From Pseudoxanthomonas suwonensis (GTDB taxonomy: Bacteria; Pseudomonadota; Gammaproteobacteria; Xanthomonadales; Xanthomonadaceae), in assembly GCF_010093235.1 (NCBI RefSeq), contig NZ_PDWP01000009.1:1-64000 (forward strand): 64,000 nucleotides of DNA. Reading direction: 5' to 3'. Position numbers and translations under genes: made by a program. Below the pieces are notes generated by a model, which did not search any database, had not been told where the DNA came from, and was given only the letters and a program-made list of their open reading frames with translations. This document shows, one piece after another, positions 56,147-64,000 of this stretch. Position 1 is the stretch's first letter. Every line of letters begins with the position of its first letter.

Positions 56147-57700
56147 ATGCCGACGGTCGTCGAGTCATGGCAGCAGGCACAGCAGCTGGTGGCCGCCGGA
56201 ACCCCGGCGGCGGCACGGCCGCACTACGAAGCGATCCTCGCCGCCTGCCCCTGGCACGTGCCGGCGCGTCTGCGCATGTCGCGCCTGGAGCAGGCCGCCG
56301 ACGACTACATCGCCGCCCGCGACCACGTGCTGCAGGCCGCCATGCTGCTGCCTCCGGCGCCGGTGGACCGCAACCTGGCCTATCTCACCGCGCGCCTGCT
56401 GGAGTTCGCGGCCGAGGACCGCGTGGCTGCGCTCGTCCTGGAGGCGGACCACGACGATCCGCAGTTCCTGCGCCAGCTCCCGGCGCTGGCCCAGCACCTG
56501 TGGCTGGCAGGACGCTACACGGAGACGCTGGACCTGCTCGACCGGGCCGGGCGGCGGCTGCCGCCGCATCCGCTGCTGGAGCTGACCCGCGCCAACGTCC
56601 TGCGTTACCTCGGGCGCGCCGGCGAGGCGATGCGCCATTACGAATCCGCGCTGGCCCTGGATCCACGCCTGGCCGACGCGCACTGGGCACTGGCCACCCA
56701 CGCGCCGGCCGAGCCGGCGATGTCACGCGTGCCGCGCCTGCGCCAGGCGCTGGCCGCGGCGAGCGGCTGGGAGCGCGTCCAGCTGGAATACGCCCTGTTC
56801 CATGAGCTCGACCGCGCCGGCGAAACGGAACAGGCCTGGGCGGCGCTCGACCGCGGCGCCGCGCTGGCCCGCGCCACGATCACCTGCGATCCGGCGCTGG
56901 AGACCGCCGCCCTGGAGGCGCTGATGCCCGTCGGCGCGCTGCCGGAACCGCGCGTGGGCGTCGAAGGTCGATGCTCCGTGTTCGTCGTGGGCATGCCGCG
57001 CACCGGAACGACCCTGCTGGAACGCATCCTCGGCAACCATCCGCAGGTGCGCGCGCTGGGCGAACGCAACGACCTGGCCGCCGCGATCAGCGAGGTGTCG
57101 GGGCGGTTCTTCCGCCATGGCCTGCAGCCCGGCGCGGCCGCGCTGCTGGCATCGGTCGACGCGGCCGCCGTGGGCCGGCGCTACCTGCAGCGCATCGGCA
57201 CCGCCGATGCCGTGGCCAGCCACCTGGTCGACAAGAACCCGATGAACCTGTCGTGCATCCCGCTGGTCCTGCGTGCGCTGCCACGGGCGCGCATCGTGTG
57301 CCTGCGCCGCGAGCCGATGGACGCCTGCTTCTCCAACCTCAAGGAGCTGTTCCAGGGCGGCGCCTATCCCTACAGCTACGTGCAGCACGAACTGGCCGCG
57401 CACTGCCTGCGCGTCCATCGCCTGGTAGCCGCGTGGCAGGCGGCGGCGCCGTGGGCGGTGCGCGTGGTCGACTACGAGGCCCTGGCCCGCGATCCGGCCG
57501 CCAGCGCCGCGGAGCTGCTCAATTTCCTCGGGCTGCCGCCGCAGCCGGGGGTGGAGGATGTTTCCCGGAACCACGCGCCGGTGGCCACCGCCAGCAGCAG
57601 CCAGGTGCGCGAGGGCGTGCATGCGCGCGCCATCGGCGCATGGCGCCGTTACGCGCAGTGGCTGCACCCGCTGCAGCAGGCGCTGGAGGCCGGCGCATGA
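56147..57700 (+). CDS. TPR-domain sulfotransferase (first copy)
   Basis: A 517-residue protein: N-terminal TPR-like helical repeats (~1-260; e.g. ARPHYEAILAACPWHVPARLRM and LLELTRANVLRYLGRAGEAMRHYESALALDP) followed by a sulfotransferase domain. The PAPS 5'-phosphosulfate loop is GMPRTGTTLLERIL (~280) and the 3'-phosphate region is RIVCLRREPMDACFSN with the conserved Arg/Ser. Such TPR-sulfotransferases occur beside TonB-dependent receptors in Xanthomonadaceae and Caulobacterales; their acceptor is unknown. ATG 56147. Overlaps the second copy by four bases. Confidence 0.88.
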   Translation: MPTVVESWQQAQQLVAAGTPAAARPHYEAILAACPWHVPARLRMSRLEQAADDYIAARDHVLQAAMLLPPAPVDRNLAYLTARLLEFAAEDRVAALVLEADHDDPQFLRQLPALAQHLWLAGRYTETLDLLDRAGRRLPPHPLLELTRANVLRYLGRAGEAMRHYESALALDPRLADAHWALATHAPAEPAMSRVPRLRQALAAASGWERVQLEYALFHELDRAGETEQAWAALDRGAALARATITCDPALETAALEALMPVGALPEPRVGVEGRCSVFVVGMPRTGTTLLERILGNHPQVRALGERNDLAAAISEVSGRFFRHGLQPGAAALLASVDAAAVGRRYLQRIGTADAVASHLVDKNPMNLSCIPLVLRALPRARIVCLRREPMDACFSNLKELFQGGAYPYSYVQHELAAHCLRVHRLVAAWQAAAPWAVRVVDYEALARDPAASAAELLNFLGLPPQPGVEDVSRNHAPVATASSSQVREGVHARAIGAWRRYAQWLHPLQQALEAGA

Positions 57701-59265
57701 GTGGCACCTATCCGGCCCCGCGCCAGCTGTGGCCGATGCTCGACGCCGCCGAGGCGCTGGCCGCGGGCCAGGACTGGGATGCGGCGATCGCCGCCTACGA
57801 ACGGATCCTGGCCCAGGCGCCGCAGGACGCGTACACACTGGTGCAGCTGTCCTACGTGCATTCGCTGGCCGGCCATTACCGCCAGGCGCAGCGTCGTGCG
57901 CTGCAGGCCGCCGCCAGCGGCGTCTCCGATCCGGCGCTGCTGCTGGAACTGCTGCCGCGCCTGCGCACGTTCAACCAGGTCCAGTCGATGCTGGCGTGCA
58001 TCCAGCGACTGCTGCCGATGTCGCGCATGCCGATCCCGCTGCTGCTGGGGGTCGCCGCGCAGCTCAGCTACGCCAACCTGCCCGAGCGCGCGATCGGTTT
58101 CCTCGACGAGGCGCGGCGCGCGGACCCGGACTATCCGCCGACCCTGCTCGCGCGCGGACAGGTGCTCACCTACCTGGGCCGCTTCGACGAGGCGGCCGCG
58201 GACGTGGCCCGTGCGCTGCACCGCGCGCCGGAGATCGCACAGGGTTACTGGCTGCAGGCCTGGCTGGGAAAGCAGACGCCGGAGCGCAACCACGTCCAGG
58301 CGATCCGCCGCGAGCTGGCCCGGCCCGGGCGCCGGCCGGAGGACGTGGCCCTGCTCGGCTTCGCCCTGCACAAGGAGCTGGACGACCTGGGGCGTTACGA
58401 CGAGGCCTGGGAGGCCCTGCGCATCGGCTGCAGCGCCAAGCGTTCGCGCCTGGCCTACGAGCCGGCGCGGATGCAGTCCCTGTTCGCGGCCCTGGAGCGG
58501 TTCGAGCCGGGCGTGGCGCCCACGGTGCAGGCCGATCCGGGCAGGGTGCCCGTCTTCATCGTCGGCATGCACCGCTCCGGCACCACCCTGCTGGAGCAGC
58601 TGCTGCACGGGCACGGCGAGGTCCAGGGGCTGGGCGAGCTGTACGACTTCACCAGCGCGATGCGCCACCTCGCCGACCACCACTGCCGCGGCGTGGTCGA
58701 CGCCACCATCGTCGAGCGCGCCGCCGCGCGCGACCTGGGCGAGGCCGGCCGCCTCTACCTGGACAGCGTGGCGTGGCGACTGGGCCCGCGGCGCTGGTTC
58801 ACCGACAAGCTGCCCTCCAACTTCCTCAACATCGGCTTCATCGCCCATGCGCTGCCGCAGGCGAGGATCCTGCACATGGTCCGCGACCCGGTGGAGACCT
58901 GCTTCTCCAACCTGCGCGAGCTGTTCTCCGAGGCCAATCCCTACAGCTACGACCCGCTGGAGCTGGCCGACTACCACCGCTGGCACGACCGGCTGATGGC
59001 CCGCTGGATGGAGCGCTTCCCCGGGCGGATCCTGCAGGTCGAGTACGCGCGCCTGGTGCGCGAGCCGGAGACCGAAATGCGCAGGGTCGCCGCGTTCTGC
59101 GGCCTGGATTTCCGGCCGGGCATGCTCAGTCCAGACGCGGCGCGCGGCGTGGTCACCGCCAGCGCGGTGCAGGTGCGTGGCGGCATCCAGGCGCGCGACC
59201 GGCCCAAATGGGCCCCCTACGCGCAGTGGCTGGCGCCGATGATCGAGCGCCTGCGCGCGCCCTGA
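57697..59265 (+). CDS. TPR-domain sulfotransferase (second copy)
   Basis: A 522-residue paralogue of the preceding gene, overlapping it (ATGA). TPR part ~10-250 (AEALAAGQDWDAAIAAYERILAQAPQDAYTLVQLSYVHSLAGHYRQAQ). The PAPS loop is GMHRSGTTLLEQLL (~289), then the conserved segment RILHMVRDPVETCFSNLRELFSEANPYSYD. Both copies retain the PAPS-binding signatures, so both are likely active, perhaps with different acceptors. They precede the rho terminator. Divergence between copies is considerable, suggesting an old duplication. Confidence 0.88.
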   Translation: MSGTYPAPRQLWPMLDAAEALAAGQDWDAAIAAYERILAQAPQDAYTLVQLSYVHSLAGHYRQAQRRALQAAASGVSDPALLLELLPRLRTFNQVQSMLACIQRLLPMSRMPIPLLLGVAAQLSYANLPERAIGFLDEARRADPDYPPTLLARGQVLTYLGRFDEAAADVARALHRAPEIAQGYWLQAWLGKQTPERNHVQAIRRELARPGRRPEDVALLGFALHKELDDLGRYDEAWEALRIGCSAKRSRLAYEPARMQSLFAALERFEPGVAPTVQADPGRVPVFIVGMHRSGTTLLEQLLHGHGEVQGLGELYDFTSAMRHLADHHCRGVVDATIVERAAARDLGEAGRLYLDSVAWRLGPRRWFTDKLPSNFLNIGFIAHALPQARILHMVRDPVETCFSNLRELFSEANPYSYDPLELADYHRWHDRLMARWMERFPGRILQVEYARLVREPETEMRRVAAFCGLDFRPGMLSPDAARGVVTASAVQVRGGIQARDRPKWAPYAQWLAPMIERLRAP

Positions 59266-59286
59266 GCGGGCGGCGCCTCGGGAGCG

Positions 59287-59326
59287 CCCACGAAGAAGCC
59301 CCGCCTGGGCGGGGCTTCTTCGTGGG
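59287..59326. terminator. bidirectional terminator between sulfotransferase operon and rho
   Basis: Perfect 18-bp stem cccacgaagaagccccgc / gcggggcttcttcgtggg with loop ctgg. The right arm ends in cttctt, and the stem has a T-run on both strands, so it can terminate the sulfotransferase transcript and, in reverse, rho. Confidence 0.85.
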
Positions 59327-59349
59327 ACTGCCGCGCGGGGCGGCGTCCC

Positions 59350-61086
59350 TCAGCGCTTCATCGAGGAGAAGAACTCGTCGTTGGACTTGGTGTTCTTCAT
59401 CTTGTCGAGCATGAACTCCATTGCGCCGATCTCGTCCATCGGGTGCAGGAGCTTGCGCAGGATCCAGATCTTCTGCAGCAGTTCCGGCTCGATCAGCAGG
59501 TCCTCGCGGCGGGTGCCGGAGCGGTTGATGTCGATGGCCGGGAACACGCGCTTCTCGGCGATGCGGCGGCTCAGGTGCACCTCGGAGTTGCCGGTGCCCT
59601 TGAACTCCTCGTAGATCACCTCGTCCATCTTGCTGCCGGTGTCGATCAGCGCGGTGGCGATGATGGTCAGCGAACCGCCTTCCTCCACGTTGCGCGCGGC
59701 GCCGAAGAAGCGCTTCGGGCGATGCAGGGCGTTGGCGTCCACGCCGCCGGTCAGGACCTTGCCCGAGGACGGCACCACGTTGTTGTAGGCGCGGGCCAGG
59801 CGGGGGATCGAGTCGAGCAGGATCACCACGTCCTTCTTGTGCTCGACCAGGCGCTTGGCGCGCTCGATCACCATCTCGGCGACCTGCACGTGGCGCGCGG
59901 CCGGCTCGTCGAAGGTCGAGGAGATGACCTCGCCGCGCACGGTGCGCTGCATCTCGGTCACTTCCTCGGGGCGCTCATCGATCAGCAGCACGATCAGGTG
60001 CACGTCCGGGTGGTTGGTCGTGATCGCGGTGGCGATCTGCTGCATCATCATCGTCTTGCCCGCCTTCGGCTGGGAGACGATCAGCGAGCGCTGGCCCTTG
60101 CCCTGCGGGGCCATCAGGTCGAGGATCCGGCCGGTGATGTCCTCGGTGGACCCGTCACCGCGCTCCAGGCGGAAGCGCCTGCGCGGGAACAGCGGGGTCA
60201 GGTTCTCGAACAGGGTCTTGTTCTTGCTCGCCTCCAGCGGCTCGCCGTTGATGGTGTCCACCACCGACAGGGCGAAGTAGCGCTCGCCGTCCTTGGGCCA
60301 GCGGATGCGGCCGGACAGGTGGTCGCCGGTGCGCAGGTTGAAGCGGCGGATCTGGCTGGGCGAGATGTAGGTGTCGTCCGGGCCGGCCAGGTAGCTGGCC
60401 TCGGCGGCGCGCAGGAAGCCGAAGCCGTCCGGCAGGATCTCCAGCACGCCGTCGGCCTGGACGCCCTCGCCGTGGCGGGTCAGCACCTTCAGCAGGGCGA
60501 AGATCACGTCCTGCTTGCGGGCACGGGCCACGCCCTCGTGGATGTTCAGCTGCTCGGCGATCTCCAGCAGCTTGTGCGCCGGCATGCGCTTGAGGTCGCC
60601 CAGCGAGTACTGCGGGAAGCCCTCCGGCACGCTCGGGTGCGGTCGCGGCGGGTTCTGCTGGCCGTTGTTGCCGCCGTCGTCCTGCATGCCGCCTTCCTCG
60701 CGGAAGCGCTCGCGCTGGCGGTCGCGGCGGTTGCGGAAGCGGTCGCGGCGGTTGCGGCCGCCGCCCTCGCGCTGGTCGCGGTCGCCGCCGTCGCCATTCT
60801 GGCCGCCCTGGCCATTCTGGTTCTGCTGGCCGCCGCCCTGCGGGGCAGGCTGGGCCGGCGCGGCGTCCTGGCCACCCTGGGGGGCGGCAGGAGCGCTGCT
60901 GGCGGGCGCGGACTCGCCGGCCGGCGCCGAAGGCATCGGCAGCGCGGCCTGGACCGGCGGGGTCGCGGGGGTGGATTCGGGGGCGTTGGAAGCGGCGTCG
61001 GCCGGCTTGGCTACACGCTTGCGGGCGCGCTTCTCGGCGGGTGCGTCGTCGCTCCCGGGCGCTTCAGGCTGGGTGTTCTCGGACAA
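59350..61086 (-). CDS. rho: transcription termination factor Rho
   Basis: Hexameric RNA helicase that ends transcription. Residues ~180-300 hold the cold-shock-like RNA-binding domain ([47 protein letters not shown]). The ATPase core follows: P-loop [12 protein letters not shown] (~337), [18 protein letters not shown], and [35 protein letters not shown] with the R-loop. The N-terminus adds ~170 residues of low-complexity Pro/Ala/Gln/Gly and RD-rich sequence, typical of Xanthomonadales and other high-GC Rho. TTG 61086 is preceded by GAGGAATTC. Total 578 aa. Confidence 0.97.
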   Translation of the reverse strand: MSENTQPEAPGSDDAPAEKRARKRVAKPADAASNAPESTPATPPVQAALPMPSAPAGESAPASSAPAAPQGGQDAAPAQPAPQGGGQQNQNGQGGQNGDGGDRDQREGGGRNRRDRFRNRRDRQRERFREEGGMQDDGGNNGQQNPPRPHPSVPEGFPQYSLGDLKRMPAHKLLEIAEQLNIHEGVARARKQDVIFALLKVLTRHGEGVQADGVLEILPDGFGFLRAAEASYLAGPDDTYISPSQIRRFNLRTGDHLSGRIRWPKDGERYFALSVVDTINGEPLEASKNKTLFENLTPLFPRRRFRLERGDGSTEDITGRILDLMAPQGKGQRSLIVSQPKAGKTMMMQQIATAITTNHPDVHLIVLLIDERPEEVTEMQRTVRGEVISSTFDEPAARHVQVAEMVIERAKRLVEHKKDVVILLDSIPRLARAYNNVVPSSGKVLTGGVDANALHRPKRFFGAARNVEEGGSLTIIATALIDTGSKMDEVIYEEFKGTGNSEVHLSRRIAEKRVFPAIDINRSGTRREDLLIEPELLQKIWILRKLLHPMDEIGAMEFMLDKMKNTKSNDEFFSSMKR

Positions 61087-61226
61087 GACTGGAATTCCTC
61101 GCTGGCAGATGCGAGCGCCCGGAAGCGGGCGGAGACTGGTTGGGTGGGGTGCGCCGGCGTCGCGGGGCCTTGCGGCGGGGTCGCTTCCGGCGGGACGGCG
61201 GTCGCGTGGAGCGACCGGACGCGATG

Positions 61227-61256
61227 ACACTAGCACCAGGTTCCTGGCGGCGGCAA
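61227..61256 (-). promoter_or_regulatory. putative rho promoter
   Basis: On the minus strand, TTGCCG (61251-61256), an 18-bp spacer and TAGTGT (61227-61232). It lies ~140 bp before the rho start, leaving a long leader, as expected for the autoregulated rho gene. Both hexamers are imperfect. Confidence 0.35.
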
Positions 61257-61274
61257 GCGCCGCCGCAGGCTGGT

Positions 61275-61322
61275 GGGGCCTGGGTTCAGGCCCCGGGGCC
61301 GGACGGGCGTGGCCCGTCCGGC
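61275..61322 (-). terminator. tandem hairpins after trxA
   Basis: Two strong hairpins follow the trxA stop: gccggacgggc / gcccgtccggc (61298-61322) and ggggcctg / caggcccc (61275-61294). They sit between trxA and the rho promoter, so trxA and rho are separate units here. Confidence 0.75.
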
Positions 61323-61330
61323 GGGCGGCT

Positions 61331-61663
61331 TCAGGCCGCCAGGGTCTTGTCGATCATCTGGGTCAGCTGGCCCTTGCCGACCGCGCCGACCTGGGTCGCC
61401 TGGACCTGGCCGTCCTTGAACAGCAGCAGCATCGGGATCGAGCGCACGTGGTACTTGATCGCCGTGGCGCGGTTCTGGTCGATGTTGACCTTGGCCACCT
61501 TCATGCGGCCTTCGTAGGCGTCGGCCAGCTCGTCGATGATCGGCGAGATCATCTTGCACGGACCGCACCACTCGGCCCAGAAGTCGACCAGGACCGGCTC
61601 CTGGGATTGCAGCACGGCGCTGTCGAAATCGGCATCGCCGATATGCATCACCTTCTCGTTCAC
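61331..61663 (-). CDS. trxA: thioredoxin TrxA
   Basis: A 110-residue cytosolic redox protein that reduces protein disulfides. Active site WCGPC at residues 32-36 (EWCGPCKM), with the conserved cis-Pro loop [12 protein letters not shown]. Typical length and fold. It lies between rho and the divergent rhlB, an arrangement related to the rhlB-trxA-rho block of enterobacteria. ATG 61663. Strong terminator hairpins follow. Confidence 0.98.
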   Translation of the reverse strand: MNEKVMHIGDADFDSAVLQSQEPVLVDFWAEWCGPCKMISPIIDELADAYEGRMKVAKVNIDQNRATAIKYHVRSIPMLLLFKDGQVQATQVGAVGKGQLTQMIDKTLAA

Positions 61664-61882
61664 TTGCGTCTCCGTGGGATTGCGGGCCGCCCTCCGCGGG
61701 GCAGGGGGGCAGCTTAGGGTAAACTGGGGCGTTCCGCGGAGATGTCAAGTGGGCTACACCGTCCCACCGACGGCCGCGCGGCCCGGCGCCGGCGCAGTGT
61801 GCGGCGGCCGGGAACGTATTTGCAAGGCCGCCAAGGGCCGCCCACCGGGCAACGCCGGACCGGGCCACAAGAAGACTGGATG

Positions 61883-63607
61883 ATGAGCGACAAGCCGCTG
61901 ACCGATGTAACGTTTTCCTCCTTCGACCTGCATCCGGAGCTGCTCGCCGGGCTCGAGTCGGCAGGCTTCACCCGATGCACCCCCATCCAGGCGCTGACCC
62001 TGCCGGTGGCCCTGCGCGGCGGCGATGTCGCCGGCCAGGCCCAGACCGGCACCGGCAAGACCCTGGCCTTCCTGGTCGCGGTGATGAACCGCCTGCTGAC
62101 CCGCCCGGCGCTGGCCGAGCGCAAGCCGGAAGACCCGCGCGCGCTGATCCTGGCCCCGACCCGCGAGCTGGCGATCCAGATCCACAAGGACGCGGTCAAG
62201 TTCGGCTCCCACCTGGGCCTGCGCTTCGCCCTGGTCTACGGCGGCGTGGACTACGACAAGCAGCGCGAGCTGCTGCAGCAGGGCGTGGACGTGATCATCG
62301 CCACGCCCGGCCGCCTGATCGACTACGTCAAGCAGCACAAGGTGGTGTCCCTGCACGCCTGCGAGATCTGCGTGCTGGACGAGGCCGACCGCATGTTCGA
62401 CCTCGGCTTCATCAAGGACATCCGCTTCCTGCTGCGGCGCATGCCGGTGCGCACCGAGCGCCAGACCCTGCTGTTCTCGGCCACCCTCAGCCACCGCGTG
62501 CTGGAGCTGGCCTACGAGCACATGAACGAGCCGGAGAAGCTGGTGGTGGAGGCCGAGACCGTCACCGCCGCGCGCGTGCGCCAGAAGCTCTACTACCCGG
62601 CCGACGAGGAGAAGCTGCCGCTGCTGCTGGGCCTGCTGTCGCGCAGCGAGGGCGCCCGCACCATGGTGTTCGTCAATACCAAGGTGTTCGTCGAGCGCGT
62701 CGCCCGCGCCCTGGAGAAGGCCGGCTACCGCGTCGGCGTGCTGTCCGGCGACGTGCCGCAGAAGAAGCGCGAGACCCTGCTCAACCGCTTCCAGAAGGGC
62801 CAGCTGGAGATCCTGGTCGCCACCGACGTGGCCGCCCGCGGCCTGCACATCGACGGCATCAAGTACGTCTACAACTACGACCTGCCGTTCGACGCCGAGG
62901 ACTACGTCCATCGCATTGGCCGCACCGCGCGCCTGGGCGAGGAGGGCGACGCGATCAGCTTCGCCTGCGAGCGCTACGCGATGAGCCTGCCGGACATCGA
63001 GGCCTACATCGAGCAGAAGATCCCGTCCGAGCCGGTCACCCCGGAGCTGCTGACCCCGCTGCCGCGCCCGGAGCGCGCGCGCCCGGAAGGCGAGTCCGCG
63101 GAAGAGGGCGAGGAGGAGAGCATCGGCCAGATCTTCCGCGAGGCGCGCGAGCAGCGCGCCGCCGACGAGGAGCGCCGCGGTGGCGGCCGTTCGCGCGGCG
63201 GCCGTGGCGGCGCCGGCGCTGGCCGCAGCGGTGGCGAGCGCCGCGAGGGCGGCGAGCGTCGTCCGCGGCGCAAGCCGCAGGGCGAGGGCGCTGCTCCCGC
63301 CGCCGCTGGCGAGGCCCAGGCGGCCGCGCCGGAGCGCGCGCCGCGCCAGCAGCCGCCGGTCGAGGGCAACGAGGCCCCGGCCGCGGCCGGCGAGGGCGAG
63401 CGCGCCCCGCGCAAGCGCCGTCGCCGCCGTCGCGGCAAGCCGGTCGAAGGTGCGGTGCAGGCCGGCGACCAGGCCAATCCGTCCGCGGTGCCGGCGATCC
63501 GCCAGTCGGCCCCGTCGGTACGTGGTCCCGCGCCGGCCCAGGAGCCCAAGCGCGAGTCCCTGCTGGGCCGCATCGGCCGCAAGCTGCGTTCGCTGGTCGG
63601 CGGCTGA
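61883..63607 (+). CDS. rhlB: DEAD-box RNA helicase RhlB
   Basis: A 574-residue ATP-dependent RNA helicase and RNA-degradosome candidate. Core motifs: Q motif TPIQALTL (~33), I AQTGTGKT (53-60), Ia [40 protein letters not shown] and [15 protein letters not shown]. Residues ~400-574 form a long basic, Arg/Gly/Ala-rich tail ([35 protein letters not shown]) that should bind RNA. ATG 61883 (or 61880). Upstream TAAACT at 61720-61725 may be the -10, leaving a leader of about 150 nt. Divergent from trxA. Confidence 0.95.
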   Translation: MSDKPLTDVTFSSFDLHPELLAGLESAGFTRCTPIQALTLPVALRGGDVAGQAQTGTGKTLAFLVAVMNRLLTRPALAERKPEDPRALILAPTRELAIQIHKDAVKFGSHLGLRFALVYGGVDYDKQRELLQQGVDVIIATPGRLIDYVKQHKVVSLHACEICVLDEADRMFDLGFIKDIRFLLRRMPVRTERQTLLFSATLSHRVLELAYEHMNEPEKLVVEAETVTAARVRQKLYYPADEEKLPLLLGLLSRSEGARTMVFVNTKVFVERVARALEKAGYRVGVLSGDVPQKKRETLLNRFQKGQLEILVATDVAARGLHIDGIKYVYNYDLPFDAEDYVHRIGRTARLGEEGDAISFACERYAMSLPDIEAYIEQKIPSEPVTPELLTPLPRPERARPEGESAEEGEEESIGQIFREAREQRAADEERRGGGRSRGGRGGAGAGRSGGERREGGERRPRRKPQGEGAAPAAAGEAQAAAPERAPRQQPPVEGNEAPAAAGEGERAPRKRRRRRRGKPVEGAVQAGDQANPSAVPAIRQSAPSVRGPAPAQEPKRESLLGRIGRKLRSLVGG

Positions 63608-63610
63608 TCC

Positions 63611-63629
63611 GTCGCCCCGCGCGGGCGAC
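63611..63629 (+). terminator. terminator hairpin after rhlB
   Basis: Stem gtcgccc / gggcgac (7 bp) with a 5-nt loop, 4 bp after the rhlB stop; followed by gcttcgct, a weak T-containing tail. A second, larger palindrome follows at 63644-63680. Confidence 0.55.
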
Positions 63630-63643
63630 GCTTCGCTGCATCC

Positions 63644-63680
63644 CGTATCCCCGGTCGTGGCCGCCACGTCCGGGGATACG
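63644..63680 (+). repeat. large palindromic hairpin between rhlB and ftsE
   Basis: Outer stem cgtatccccgg / ccggggatacg (11 bp, perfect), then single t on each side, then inner stem cgtgg / ccacg with loop ccg: a 37-bp near-perfect palindrome. It is not followed by a T-run and lies ~80 bp before ftsE. It could be a protein-binding site, a second terminator, or a dispersed palindromic element. Confidence 0.55.
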
Positions 63681-63745
63681 TGCGTCTGGAGCCACGATTC
63701 CTGCCGGCCGTCGCCGCCGCGGTCGCTTCGCCGTGCGCGCCCCCG

Positions 63746-63751
63746 CATAAT
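63746..63751 (+). promoter_or_regulatory. -10 box of ftsE, leaderless arrangement
   Basis: CATAAT ends exactly 6 bp before the ftsE ATG (63758). No clear -35 is visible. Same leaderless spacing as polA, uvrD and the ketoreductase. Confidence 0.45.
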
Positions 63752-63757
63752 CGCGGC

Positions 63758-64000
63758 ATGACCGTCCTGCGATTCGAAAACGTCAGCAAGCAGTACCCCG
63801 GGGGGCACCAGGCGCTGGTCGATGTCAGCTTCGGCGTGGACGAGGGCGAGATGCTGTTCGTCACCGGCCATTCCGGCGCCGGCAAGAGCACCCTGCTCAA
63901 GCTCATCCACCTGTCCGAACGCCCCACCCGCGGCGCGGTGCTGCTGGGCGAGCGCAACCTGCAGCGCGTGCGCGGCGGCAAGGTCGCCCTGCACCGGCGC
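63758..64000 (+). CDS. ftsE: cell-division ATPase FtsE, truncated by window end
   Basis: First 81 codons of FtsE, the ATPase of the FtsEX complex that activates septal peptidoglycan hydrolases. The N-terminus MTVLRFENVSKQYPGG and Walker A GHSGAGKSTLLKLIHL match FtsE. The gene continues past the window; ftsX would be expected next. Walker B and signature motifs are outside the window. A TATA-like box ends 6 bp before the ATG, so the mRNA is probably leaderless. Confidence 0.93.
   Translation, partial: MTVLRFENVSKQYPGGHQALVDVSFGVDEGEMLFVTGHSGAGKSTLLKLIHLSERPTRGAVLLGERNLQRVRGGKVALHRR

Noticed and set aside
52914-56216. A minus-strand open frame of ~1100 codons opposite the TonB-dependent receptor
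   Set aside because: Shadow of the receptor in reverse, with no conserved motif. The receptor on the plus strand has signal peptide, plug and barrel.
60690-60880. Possible tandem-repeat or CRISPR-like array
   Set aside because: These are degenerate codon repeats of the Rho N-terminal low-complexity region, in frame, with no regular spacers.

Overview
The window is about 70% GC chromosomal DNA from a Gammaproteobacterium of the family Xanthomonadaceae. Four things point there: a brominated aryl-polyene (xanthomonadin-type) pigment cluster with a XanB2-type chorismatase, an sX13-like small RNA directly downstream of polA, a TonB-dependent receptor followed by TPR-sulfotransferases, and many promoters whose -10 box sits directly before the start codon. 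The genus cannot be fixed from the sequence (Lysobacter, Luteimonas, Pseudoxanthomonas or Xanthomonas relatives). The first ~160 bases look like low-quality contig end.

Layout. 0.2-12.2 kb: a frameshifted SDR divergent from its AraC regulator, aroE, hemB, small lipoproteins, a dipeptidyl-peptidase-IV-like protease, a small accessory block (frameshifted hypothetical, DMP19-family protein, methyltransferase, GST) and a UPF0114 membrane protein. 12.3-30 kb: mostly housekeeping: uvrD, a universal stress protein, mntP under a yybP-ykoY manganese riboswitch, a lower-GC lipoprotein, 3-methyladenine glycosylase, a Tat aldo/keto reductase, an MFS carrier, an ABC exporter, polA, the sX13-like sRNA, hemF, a NUDIX hydrolase and a second S9 peptidase.

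30-47.1 kb: the pigment locus. An acyl/aryl-activating AMP ligase is separated from the rest by a patatin-like lipoprotein and a beta-lactamase-fold serine hydrolase. Then come chorismatase and flavin-dependent halogenase (minus strand) and, divergently, ACP, membrane protein, hotdog dehydratase, acyltransferase, LolA-like protein, MMPL exporter, second dehydratase and ketoreductase. A cation/proton antiporter follows, then glycosyltransferase, chain-length factor and ketosynthase (minus strand). Together they would make hydroxybenzoate from chorismate, activate and extend it to a polyene, halogenate it, attach it to a lipid or sugar and move it to the outer membrane.

47-64 kb: a YcgL/ankyrin-repeat pair, a KefB/C-type antiporter, a 1009-residue TonB-dependent receptor with two TPR-sulfotransferases, then rho and trxA on the minus strand facing away from rhlB, and the start of ftsE, cut by the window end. 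Convergent gene pairs in the window repeatedly share one hairpin that contains both stop codons. Three genes carry single-base frameshifts, which suggests residual sequencing errors or recent decay. No rRNA, tRNA, CRISPR array, transposase or prophage gene was found.
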